64,000 nt of DNA from Terana coerulea (Eukaryota > Basidiomycota > Agaricomycetes > Polyporales > Phanerochaetaceae): contig JAKOGH010000069.1 of NCBI GenBank assembly GCA_024811115.1, forward strand, positions 57,987-121,986, given 5' to 3'. Positions 52,578 through 62,721 of the stretch are shown here, one piece after another. Within the stretch, counting starts at the first letter, position 1. Each line of letters opens with the position of its first letter. Both the position numbers and the translations under genes were made by a program. Below the pieces are notes generated by a model. The model worked only from the letters and a program-made list of their open reading frames with translations, ran no database searches and was not told the DNA's origin.

Positions 52578-53857
52578 GAAGTCGTCACTGCCAGATGACC
52601 GGCCAGAGCAAGGAGTGTAAGATAAAAGAATGAAAGGGAATGAAAGGACAGATTGGCGGAGTGCTCGGCGGCGGACAATTCACCGCGGTAGCTCAGGACA
52701 AGCGGCGGCAGGCTTCGGCAGACTCCGGTGACACATAGCCTGGGCTGCGGCGACCACAACGCTGAGGCGCATCAAACGTTCGTACTGTGCCCCCCTCCCT
52801 CTTGCTTGATACAATCACTCAACTATCATCTCCCTATGTTTCACGCCACGGTAAATTCAAGATGTGGCCTCTGCATTTCTCAAGCATTCGGTCCAGTCAA
52901 CCCAACCGGGCGTAGACTCTGAATTCAGAAAGACTTTCTCCCATCCTCATGCGAGCCTGTGAGAATCATGGAGCAGAATTTGAGAATCCCCAGGCCTCAA
53001 AATTGGAGCGCCGCAATTAGTAGACGTCGAAAGCGATGCGGCCTGACAGTGACACGTTCCAGCCCGCAGTGTAAAAGTCTCCGCTTTCCCTGCTGGATGC
53101 GGCAGCTCGGTTCATGCCTTCACATTGGGGGGAAAAGCGCAAGCGTCCTGGGGGACGGCCATAGCGCTTCGCTCTATATCCGTGGAATGTCAGAATTTCG
53201 TTAGAATTGAGATTCTGAGGAAGTGAAGGGAACTAACCATTCAATGTTCACCAGCGTCACTCGGCAGATAGAATATCAGCAATCCTATATGCCGTGTTGG
53301 CTTGCAACCCATGGAACCTTCGCAGCCAGAAAGTTTGCATTGCACGTAACGACGTCAACGAATACACGAGGCAACATAGGCAGACCCCGTGCTTGTGAAC
53401 ACGAAGTGGGCCTGGGTTGCCACATTGCCATCGCCTTCGAGCGGGAGCCCGCAGGACCCAGGCTTTCAAATGCAGATGTATATCTCACGTGTAGTGTGAG
53501 AGTGCTAGAACAACATTGAGTTGGTTAGTATGCACAATTTTCAAAATTTCAAGCTTGACAGTAACACGCACCAGGTTGCTCGCGCGGCCGTCACGAGCTG
53601 TCTTTGTCTCCACGATCATGAGCAGAGACTGGCGTCGCGCAAGTACTCCGAGATTCAATGGTGGAACAGGGCGAGATGGCGCTACATGTTGCCAGCGCAC
53701 TGGTGTGGATTGGAAGTATAGAGTTTGCACCGAGCCTACACCGTTTATATTATTTGATCGCCGGGACAACCCCTAGGTACTCGTGGCTGCGGTACCGCGA
53801 TTGCATTAACTCGCGTAGTGTAAAAACCGTCCTGTGATAACTTAGTGTCTTTCCTGC
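52578..53857. other. Gene-poor interval (~1.3 kb)
   Basis: No exon with family resemblance or consistent splice signals. Possibly promoter of the TBC gene plus 3' flank of the F-box gene. Confidence 0.45.
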
Positions 53858-55511
53858 CTAATGAAGTTGGGTTGGAAATAATATGGCGAGATAGGCAACA
53901 TCTGACTTTACCTCGACAAGTGCGCCCGCCACCTTCTCGAATGCTTCCTTCGTCGTTACCCTCCTACAAGACTGCAATTCTTGGTGGTTCAGCCTGGTAC
54001 AAGATGAGTGGCTCACCCGCTCCTCCAGAATCGTCCTCAAAGCAACTAGCCATTGGTAGCCGTCGCAGGGAGACGAGTCGAACGAGTCATGACCACGATC
54101 GATGGGGTACTCGAGGTAGAGATTGTTCAGTCGTGGGAAGGGGACGATGCCACCGTGCGGGCGTAAGAGGAATGTGGTAGCTGCCACGCCGCACGTCTTG
54201 AGATGAATCTCTTCAACACAGCTCATCTCTGGTAGAAATTTGAGATGAATAGCGTCATTTGAATTGGAAATCCGCAGGTCAACCACGCAACTGGTCGGGG
54301 GAAGGTGCTTGAGAATTTGGTCGAGTATGCACTCACTGGTAGCAGTACGTCCCAAGGAAATGGTAAACTGAAGTTCAATAGGATCTGCCGCGTTGTGACT
54401 GCTTCGTGCATGCGTCCAGCCGCGGACGGAGGGTAATCGATTCAGGTCAACATCGCAATGAGTAATTGCAGGGCTTCCATAAGACTTCGTGTGCGCCGCT
54501 ATCTTCTCCAGCACCGCAGTCAGGGCGCCTTCCGAGTCTGCGAAATCATCCCACCACAACTGCTCGAGTTGAAGTCTGGCAGTGGACTGCATCGCGAGAC
54601 AGCCGAGAAAGATGCCGCACAGCGTAGCCTCCCCCTGCAAGAGAACGAGCTCTCGTAAGCAGGGGAGCGCGACGGAGTGTGAGGTATGTAGTCGTCTGTG
54701 ATGATCAAGTCCGCTAGGAAACAACTGCAGACTTTGTAGCTGTGGCAGTGATTGTAACGTGCGCAGGGTCCCCGGTCCCATCGAGATCAAAGCCGGCGAC
54801 ACTCCAACCTTCCCATGTGTCCAGATGCGTAAGGCGAGTCTACCCGCGGAGCTTGTCCCAAAATCGACTTGGAAGTCGGTGTTGGATAGAGACAGCGATG
54901 TACCGAAGGTTAGGTGCATCGAGATGGGTGAGGAAGCCGGTCCAGTCACAATCCCAATCATGTTGCCTAGGTTCGGTGTATTTGATCAGAACCAGTGCGT
55001 ATAAAGTGCATGGATACCTCGTTCGCAGGTCATGCGCAACTTCGTTGGAGTGGAGGACCTCCAGGTAGCGAACCCTATAAATCTGTTCAAAGATTAATTC
55101 AAATGCTTGCTTGTCTTTGCTCTCCCAATTGCAAACTGCAACCCGAACGTGCAGCTCGGAGCCCGCCGATCGTTGAATTGCCATATAAACCCAATGACGA
55201 AGACGGGGGATCTCGATAAGACTCCACTGACTTGGGGACTGCAGGCAGATGTCCCTCCAGCGACCGCAGGTCTGCGCCAGCGTAACTGGCTCCCAAGGTT
55301 GTATTCTGCGAATATCAGCGTACGGTGGATCCAAGTAGTCGTGCCCGACGCGCGAATGCAGTAGAAAGATCTTGACGAGAATCTCAGTCGGTAAACCGCC
55401 TAGGTCCGTCAAGTCATTTACGCGACGGGCGATCGCCAGCATCGCCCTCCGATGTTCTTTGTACTGCAGCTGCAGCTGTGCTCGCTCGAGCCGAGCCGCT
55501 ACTCTGCGCAT
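53858..55511 (-). CDS. F-box protein 1
   Basis: An F-box-like N-terminus (LTDLGGLPTEILVKIFLLHS .. WEPVTLAQTCGRWRDICLQS then PSQWSLI) is typical of the very large mushroom F-box family, which recruits substrates to SCF ubiquitin ligases. The rest forms leucine-rich-like strands and helices (LRTLQSLPQLQSLQLFPSG, CVEEIHLKTCGVAATTFLL). It needs one frame change near 54840-54900 (one surplus base) to connect LDAPNLRYIAVS with DFQVDFGTSSAGRLALR. The upstream frame runs only to LRG-stop, whereas the downstream frame is open for 367 codons. Start chosen at the first ATG (MRRVAARLERAQLQL), a coiled-coil-like leader common in the family. Substrate unknown. Confidence 0.75.
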
Positions 55512-55857
55512 GCGTCGTCAACTAACAGGTCACAGAGAAAAGTCATCCGCCTACCTAGACTTCATGGTTGGTGGCTTCTTCGCCACAGCACGAGGGCCCT
55601 GAACGTTAGGTGTGCGTTACTGAGTAGAACAGCGTGTAGGGTGAGTTCGGCAGGGTTAATCTTTCACATCGATGGTGGAATCTCGTGGGAAAATAAGCAT
55701 GGGGATATCATTATCTGAATAATACAGCACCCAATGTCTACGGTCATGTGCCTCCACAGGCTTCAATTACAGAAAGTGTCAAGAAGACTCCTACAAAAAT
55801 GATGTTCAGCGTACGGTAGAAAGAATAATAACCGAGACGTACCACTCAAGTCAACTT
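55512..55857. other. Spacer between the two F-box genes
   Basis: Short A/T-rich interval. Nothing else recognised. Confidence 0.5.
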
Positions 55858-57395
55858 CTAACAGACAGCCAGTTGGCTGGAAGCCGAATTATCCAGCAAC
55901 GTGGCTATATGCGATTCATTGACCCTACTGCAACCTTCTACCTGCAAGGACACCAGCGGGATGGTCCTAGAATCCTTGCGCATCCGGTTCTTGACAAGCA
56001 TGACGAGGTGTGCTCCCTGAACGAGGTCGCAGTTTGTAATGTGCAGCCGCTGAAGCTTCGGACAGAGCTCTTCATGTAACGTTGCAGGGGAGAACCGAGG
56101 TGTCAGGGCGCGCATAGCGGGGACACCGATGAGAAGTTCACGGAGGTCCAATTCACGGAGAGACGACAGGGGCGCGAGAGCCTGGATGAGATGTCGATCG
56201 TGCAAGCTGGACCGTGCAAGCTTGAGGACAGTGAGACGACGAAGGCCCCCACAGAATCGAACAAACGCGGCCCCGATATCGTCGACGGCCTCGTAAACTG
56301 TGGTGTCTGGTAGCATTCTCCATTGCAGCTCGCTGAAGCCTAAATTGCTCACGTCCAACACTTCAAGAGAGGGGGCTCGTAGCATGTCGAGTACGTGTTG
56401 CGTAGTGACCAGCGAAGCACCAAGAATACTGAGGTGCCTGAGCGTCGATACGATAATGGGCTCCTGTGGTGCCCCCAGATAGGAAAGGGTGATATTGTCG
56501 AGTTGCAGGCTGGTAAGCTTTGAGCAGTTTCGTAACATGTCGCGCAGAGACGAATAAGGAACTGGTACCCTTGCAACAGAGATCGTATCTTCGGCTGTTG
56601 TTATAGGGAGATGCGGGAAACAGCCTGTAAAAACCACTTGACGCACAGCCACTTTTGTGGCCCAAGATGGCCACAGTACATAGCCTTCAGGAGCACCCAT
56701 GCGTAGATGCCATAGAGGACTGGGCTGAAAGACACGTCTCTCGAGATGGTCCAGCGGGTGAAATATACGTATCTCAAGATGGTCCAGTTGAGTGGCGGTT
56801 AACCGAGGGAAGAGGTAGGCCATGACAATATCGGCGAGAGAGACAGCTTCTGTTGAGATGACGAGATTGCGTAACCGATGAAGGGATCGTTGAATCGTCC
56901 TCAGCGAGTCTGTGAGGTGCATTGCGATGCTGGTGTGCGAGTCCTCGAGCGCGAAGGTAAGGGAAAGAGCGGTATTTCCACCACGCAAGAGCCATGTTTC
57001 CAACGGGCGCCGTTCTCCTCGGGGGAACAAGGTTTGGGGAGGCTCGTCGTCTTCAACGCACCAGCCAAAGTCTGATGCGGGCTGGGGAATGCGGCGTTTA
57101 AGGACTAGCGAAACGTTACTCCAAGCCATAGGGCAAGCCAAGACGACGGAACGCCAATATTTGCAAACAGCAGCAGCCATCCACGGCCCATCTTCGTCGA
57201 GGTCCGCCCAGAGCACAAGGATGTAAGACAAGAGTTCGACAGGGAGTTTGCGGTCATGGATGCGTTCGAAGCATTGGTCTGTGCGACCAGGTCGCGATTT
57301 TACTTCTGACTCGAAGCCTGACAGAGTTGGTCAATTAGCGTAAATAAACCTGAGAGCCAGAGCATACCAAGCAGCGAGTGTTCGTATGCGGGCAT
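55858..57395 (-). CDS. F-box/LRR protein 2
   Basis: Two exons (57350-57395 and 55858-57317). The 46-nt first exon (MPAYEHSLLGMLWLS) splices in phase 1 to a leader and the F-box (FERIHDRKLPVELLSYILVL .. AAAVCKYWRSVVLACPMAWS). Leucine-rich segments follow, e.g. TSLQLDNITLSYLG, LEVLDVSNLGFSELQW, LTVLKLARSSLHDRHLIQAL, LQRLHITNCDLVQG. The frame is intact over its whole length. It lies tandem to F-box protein 1 in the same orientation, but the two are not close copies. Expected role: substrate receptor of an SCF ligase. Confidence 0.8.
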
Positions 57396-57794
57396 TCTCA
57401 GCCACATGAATGTGGCACACGTCGAGTCCCCTGCAGTCGTGGTGGCCGTAAGAGTAGACCTGGGCCACAGTGACAAGATACTCAAAGCACAAGCGTAACT
57501 GTCACGTACGTTACGTCACATCGCGGTTTTGTGACTGCTCGTGATGCCGCCCGCGGCCCAAGCCGCTCGAGCCTCGACGTCGATGTTGCTTGTTGGCTTA
57601 CTTCAACTTATAAACATCTCCATAAAGAAGCAACACTGTGGCGGCCAACTCCCGTTCAACCAGGGCTTATTTCGCTTGGGCTATGTTTGCGAATGGACGA
57701 CATACTCGGATGTAGTAATGCTACGTTGTCTCAGCAGATCTTCGTGTTGTCAATACCCCGACACTGCCAGTCCACCACTAGGGCTGTACGACTG

Positions 57795-58340
57795 CTACTG
57801 TGCTTTGTTCCCTAGAAGCTGCAAGTCATACACCGTTACTCGACCAAAAAGTCTGAACTCTCCTCGAACACTATTCTCAGACTGCGTATCCCATCCTGCA
57901 CTTCTTCTGCTGGCAAACCAAAGCTTTGTTTCCGGTTCACGTCTTCTGGGTACACCTCTGTCCAGAGCTTCCACTCGACACCCTCACTCGACTTGCCTGG
58001 AAGCTCCAAGGACGTCCGAGTGCCGGCGAAGCCTCCCTGGAATGTGAGCAAGATTTGTAGAGGGACTACTGGAGTGGAGAATGTTAGCTGGATGTATTGT
58101 GGTGTACCCTGGTGGGATCCGTAACAATTAGTGCGCTATATATTTCTCCGGTTACATGACCTACTTGCTGAGATGTCCAGCACGTCTCAGGGCTTCCATC
58201 CGTTAGGTACTTCTTGCCTACGGATTTGTCTAGCGTTGAACTAACTCTGTGAGAATAAGGTAAGTTATTGTCCTATACATCACTATCGAAACCTACTTGA
58301 TCTTTGTATCCAATTCAATCAGCTGGGCAGGATCCGCCAT
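57795..58340 (-). CDS. NR2C2AP-like protein (discoidin-like fold)
   Basis: Three exons. Exon 1 starts MADPAQLIELDTKIK; exon 2 carries VSSTLDKSVGKKYLTDGSPE and TCWTSQQ; exon 3 has GTPQYIQLTF, LLTFQGGFAGTR, VYPEDVNRKQSFGLP, SLRIVFEESSDFFGRVTVYD then LQLLGNKAQ. This matches the nuclear receptor 2C2-associated protein family, small proteins with a galactose-binding/discoidin-like fold and no firmly known fungal role. One A is missing from the run 57846-57850 (T run on the coding strand), which otherwise ends the protein early at DFLVE. Divergent from the phosphatase gene, 300 bases apart. Confidence 0.82.
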
Positions 58341-58587
58341 GTCAGAAGAGGCTGAAGTTGCAACGAGTCCTTGATTTTGCTACCCATGCTAACAAGAGCC
58401 GCATTCTTCTCGCAGATTCTCCAGCGGCAGTCCCACGTGGCTGTGAATTGTGGCGCCTGTGACGCCGGTAGGCGGGCTTGTCTAGATCTTTTGTCAATCT
58501 CTAGCCAATCTTCTGCCTTCCTTCGGAGGGTCTTGCTCATCTGCTTCAACTCCCTATCCCTCCAAAATTTTGACGTGGCGGCTGCGG

Positions 58588-58596
58588 TATATAAAG
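58588..58596 (+). promoter_or_regulatory. TATA box
   Basis: TATATAAAG about 50 bases before the ATG at 58641. Sequence upstream reads open but is outside the expected protein. Confidence 0.6.
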
Positions 58597-58640
58597 GCGG
58601 ACTTGGTCATTTCAAACGTATCCTCATACTTGGAACGACG

Positions 58641-59870
58641 ATGTCTAACGCCGCAGCAAACCCGCTCCCTGACTGGCTCAACCGCGCAGAAGCCGAGGGC
58701 CATCTCGCAGCTGTAGTAGGTGCCCTTACGAAGCGCGAACGCGAGCGAACTAGTGCAAGCAACGCCTCGAAACACACCGGAAACTCGTCTTTGACCCATC
58801 GCATTGCGCACTTGCCTTCGACAGTCCTGAAGAGCAATGACGCTATCAAACACTACTCAATATCGGTGGCTTACCAGCCGGACAACAGGCCTGCGAACCG
58901 TTACTCGGACGTTGCGCCTTACGATCGGACTCGCGTTGTAGCAGGACATGATGGGTCGGAAGAGAAGGCCGGGCGATATTTGAACGCAAGTTGGGTCCGA
59001 GAATGGGCAGGAGGGAAATGGTGGATAGCGACGCAGGCACCCTTACCGGAGACGATCCACGCGTTCCTCAGTGTCATCCAAGAACCCGTGAGGCCTCCTC
59101 CGTACATCATCGAGCACGCCGTTGCCACTGGCTCGGCTAGTCGGGTACGCACAGTCGTTCAGCTCACGCGAGATATGGAGAACGGAATGCGCAAAGCGCA
59201 CGCATACATTCCTTCGCATGTCGGCGAATCCTGGGTATCCGCCCCGGAACCCAATTGTCAAGCTCCACCTCTTAGGGTGACGCTAACCAATGTCACACAC
59301 ATGGACGACTGTCACTGTGTGCAGAGCACAGTGTCGATTCAACCTCTTTCACCCGATGGCACTACCGCCGTTACAAGCGAGCCCGTCGTCTTCAAACACA
59401 TGCTGTTCTCCTCCTGGCCAGACCACAGCGTCCCACAGCCAGAGGATCGCACTGCCCTCCTCCGCTTCCTCCATCTTGTCGACCAGACCAATCGCGACCT
59501 CTCCTCCCAGCCTGACTCAATACGCGACCAGCTTGATCCCGACCCACCGATCATAGTTGGGTGCTCAGCTGGCATTGGTCGTACTGGGACGTTCATTGCT
59601 CTATCCTCACTACTTCGTGCCCATCAGTTTCTCGCGCCCGTCGCGTCATTCCTCAACACGACGAATAACACGAATTTACCGCCCTGGGAGCCGAGTCTCC
59701 TTGGGCCATTACCCGAAGAATTTCAAGAAGACATGGTTGCGCAGGAGGTTGACGCGCTCAGAGAGCAACGACCAGGGATGGTTCAGCGGCCGGACCAGTT
59801 CAAGCTCATTTATGAGAGCCTTATGATGGCGTTTGCGAGCGAGGCGAAGAACGTGGACGGCAAGGCATGA
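58641..59870 (+). CDS. Protein tyrosine phosphatase
   Basis: One exon of 409 residues starting MSNAAANPLPDWLNR. PTP landmarks in order: NRYSDVAPYDRTRVV, YLNASWV, WWIATQAPLPETIHAFLSVI, VVQLTRDMENGMRKAH, LFSSWPDHSVPQ and the catalytic loop VGCSAGIGRTGTF, followed by a VDALREQRPGMVQRPDQFKL helix region. The catalytic Cys and Arg are present. The residue before Cys is Gly where most PTPs have His, which normally tunes the Cys pKa. It dephosphorylates phosphotyrosine (fungal Pyp-like group); the target is unknown. Start chosen at the first ATG after the TATA box; an upstream in-frame extension has ATGs but crosses the TATA box. Confidence 0.9.
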   Translation: MSNAAANPLPDWLNRAEAEGHLAAVVGALTKRERERTSASNASKHTGNSSLTHRIAHLPSTVLKSNDAIKHYSISVAYQPDNRPANRYSDVAPYDRTRVVAGHDGSEEKAGRYLNASWVREWAGGKWWIATQAPLPETIHAFLSVIQEPVRPPPYIIEHAVATGSASRVRTVVQLTRDMENGMRKAHAYIPSHVGESWVSAPEPNCQAPPLRVTLTNVTHMDDCHCVQSTVSIQPLSPDGTTAVTSEPVVFKHMLFSSWPDHSVPQPEDRTALLRFLHLVDQTNRDLSSQPDSIRDQLDPDPPIIVGCSAGIGRTGTFIALSSLLRAHQFLAPVASFLNTTNNTNLPPWEPSLLGPLPEEFQEDMVAQEVDALREQRPGMVQRPDQFKLIYESLMMAFASEAKNVDGKA

Positions 59871-60026
59871 GGTCAATCACCGGAGATTATTAGCTGGGCT
59901 GTTTCATATATCTATGCGATAGCGTTGGAATCATGTCTTCATACTTACGTGTCTACTGTATCCATACGATGAGTTGTTTGCGCGAAGTGTATGTCTTCGA
60001 AGACGAGTGCCCTACGTGCGCGCCTT

Positions 60027-60488
60027 GATTGCGAGCGAGCGGAGCGAGTGAGCATATTCCTAAGGGGCTGAAGGCCGAACAAATATGTACAAACTCACAG
60101 CACGTAGCGCCCGTGCTTTTCAACATCGCTGGCGAAGTGAGAAATCTCCCTCCAACGTGGCCAAATGTCACCCAAATCCTGTACCGCCTGCACCAATCGA
60201 TAGGCATCGTTGGTCCGCGCATTTTCGTGTAGCTTTTGTTGGGTTGTGTGGAGGTACATGCATGCTGCAGCGACTACGAGCTTCTGCCCTGCCCAAAAAT
60301 CGCTGTATCAATAGGCGCTCATCCCTACCGACATGTCCCCGAACCTGACTCTTCCCCGACTTAAGTTATTCACAGTACGGCAGCACGCAGTCTCACAGGC
60401 CTGCGGTGTATAACGGCTCACAAACTGAACAAACCTCACATTCAGCAGCTCGCGAGCACGTGGCGCGAACCGCGGAAGTTACATGTTA
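60027..60488 (-). repeat. ~460 bp dispersed repeat, copy 2 (inverted)
   Basis: Reverse-complement match of 7771-8233 with about a dozen base differences. It begins at attgcgagcgagcggagcg and ends at acttccgcgg..acatgtta on the minus orientation. It lies just after the phosphatase gene and ~240 bases before the quinone oxidoreductase. No ORF of its own, no clear terminal repeats. Confidence 0.85.
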
Positions 60489-60728
60489 GAGTTTTCACAG
60501 ACTTGCCTTGTCGCTACCGTCCGTCACATCTGAGTCTGTCTACTCTGCCTAGGGAGACTACTTGTCGCCCGACCTCCTTCACGCCACCACTTTCTCTCCC
60601 GCCTCGAGTTCCGGAAGTAAATCTCACTGTGCGGAGGATGGTATACAGTAGAACAGGACACATGAGCCGGATTCTGTGACGACTGGCTTGCTTCATAAGC
60701 GTGGTGGCGCAATCCCACCCACTCTCAC

Positions 60729-62246
60729 ATGTTGCGGAACACCGTCATTCCATCTATCCGCTCAGCGAGGTCCAGCTTCAGCACGTCGTCGATATCATCC
60801 ACGGCATCTGCGCGTGTAGTCCAGCTTTCCAGGCATTTCACCACCACTACCACTACCACCACCACCCCTCGAGCGAGCGGGATGTCCTTCCCTGAAAAGA
60901 TCGACGCAATCGCCATTTCCAAGACTGGTGGCATCGAGGTCGTGGAGAGACAACCTGTGCCATTCCCTACGCAGAAGCCAGACCAGTTTATCGTAAAGGT
61001 GTGTATATGTGGCATTCTCGGTGAACCTCTGCTTATTATAGAGCATAGGTGAACTATGGAGGCGTGAACACAATCGACACTTACTACCGGTACGCATGGC
61101 GCATAGATCTTTTCAATAGTCCGTAATATTGAAGCTGTGTTAGCAAGGGTCTGTATCCTCTCAAGTCTTTTCCCCAGGTGCTAGGAAATGAGGCCTCCGG
61201 GACTATCGTTGCGCTCCCGACAGACCCGAATGTTCTGAATCATGCAAGTTTCAAGGCCAGAGGATACAAGATTGGAGGACGCGTCGCTATCGTAAGTCTG
61301 TATCATTAAAGTCATGGATCTCTCTCAGTGATCCTACTCGGTTGGCAGTATGGCCTCGGCTCGCACGCAGAATATGCCGTCAGTGGATGGAACCTCACCT
61401 TTCCTCTGCCAAACGAAGTGGGACTGGATGTCGCTGCTGCTGTGCTTTTGCAAGGTTTGTTTTCTTCACATGCATTGTGCTTCCGATGGTTAAACGTGGA
61501 CAATAGGCCTTACCGCCATAACTCAAATGAACGAGGCTTACAGCGTTCAGAAGGGTGACATCATTCTCGTCCACACCGTTGCCGGTGGTCTTGGTCTCCT
61601 CTTCACCGCATACGCCAAGTCTCGTGGCGCAACTATCATCGGTACCACGTCGACCCCTGAGAAAGCGGAGATAGCCAAATCTTATGGGGCCGATCATGTC
61701 ATTTTGTACCCCAAGGAGAACACGGTGCAGCGTGTGCTAGAAATCACAAATGGAGAGGGCGTGCATGCCGTATTCGACGGCGTTGGCAAAGACACGTATG
61801 TTCTGGCTTTTGCCATTCTTAGCAATGAAGACGCTGATAGATATATATGCACAGATTCATGGCGAACTTCGATCTCGTGAGGAGGAAGGGTACTCTGGTG
61901 AGCGTCGGGAATGCCTCTGGCGCAGTGGATCCCATACCACCTTTGAAACTGTCCCCCAAAACCTCAAACTTGTTCGACCGAGGTATGGCATTACCCAGTC
62001 CTCCGGCCACATGGGATGCAGAGCTGAGTTTTTCTTTGTAGCATGGGACACTATATCGCCGCTCCTGAAGAATTCGACCATTACTCCAAAGAGCTTTGGG
62101 ATGCTGTCACCAACGGTCTATTCAAGGTCCGAGTTGAGAGCGTTAAACCCTTCACCACAGAAGGTGCCCAGGAAGCTCAGAAAGAATTGACAGCTCCGGG
62201 AGGGAAGACCGCAGGCAAGATTCTGATCAAGATTGTTGACGAGTGA
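60729..62246 (+). CDS. Quinone oxidoreductase (zeta-crystallin-like MDR), copy 1
   Basis: Seven exons (60729-60998, 61049-61089, 61144-61291, 61349-61454, 61507-61795, 61855-61982, 62042-62246), about 395 residues. A ~50-residue Arg/Ser/Thr-rich leader (MLRNTVIPSIRSARSS .. HFTTTTTTTTTPRAS) looks like a mitochondrial targeting peptide and lengthens it beyond the usual ~330. Core: NYGGVNTIDTYYRKGLYP, VLGNEASG, AAAVLLQGLTAI, the NADPH-binding HTVAGGLGLLFTAYAKSRGA, GTTSTPEKAEIA, FDGVGKDTF, MGHYIAAPEEF. There are no catalytic zinc ligands, as expected for quinone reductases, which reduce quinones with NADPH. One A is missing at 61958-61961 (expected LSPKNLKLVRPS; copy 2 has intact LSPKNLKLLRP). 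Confidence 0.93.
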
Positions 62247-62721
62247 ATGTGTGTACATGATATAGGAACGGGAGTATCACAGCAACTGCTGTATTATCGT
62301 GCTGTATCATTGTGGATAGCTGAATATACATCAATGAATGGATATTGCTGCGCGTTTTGGCCGTGACCATATACATGTCTTGACCATTAACGCGAACGAG
62401 TCATGAGTGCTTCAGTCAAAGACACCCCAAGCGAGCGAGCGCTCTTCTCCGAGCTCTCAAATCTTAACCACCATGACCTTTCCTTTGTCCTGACCGAATC
62501 TGACTGCTTCAATACGACAACCTCTACACTCAGCATCTGCGTCGTATAACTTGGCTATCTCGGGTGAAAGCCGCGAATATTGGCCCTTGCCGGCATGCGC
62601 CTTGCTTTACGTTCACTGCGATAAGCACACCACCATCTCACGATGCACAGGTCGGCCGCATCTGTCTGGCAGTGGCGTAGATTCTTCACGGCAAGATACA
62701 TGAGGCAGGACCGATTATATT
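62247..62721. other. Spacer between tandem quinone oxidoreductases
   Basis: 3' flank of copy 1 and promoter of copy 2. No other gene seen. Confidence 0.5.
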
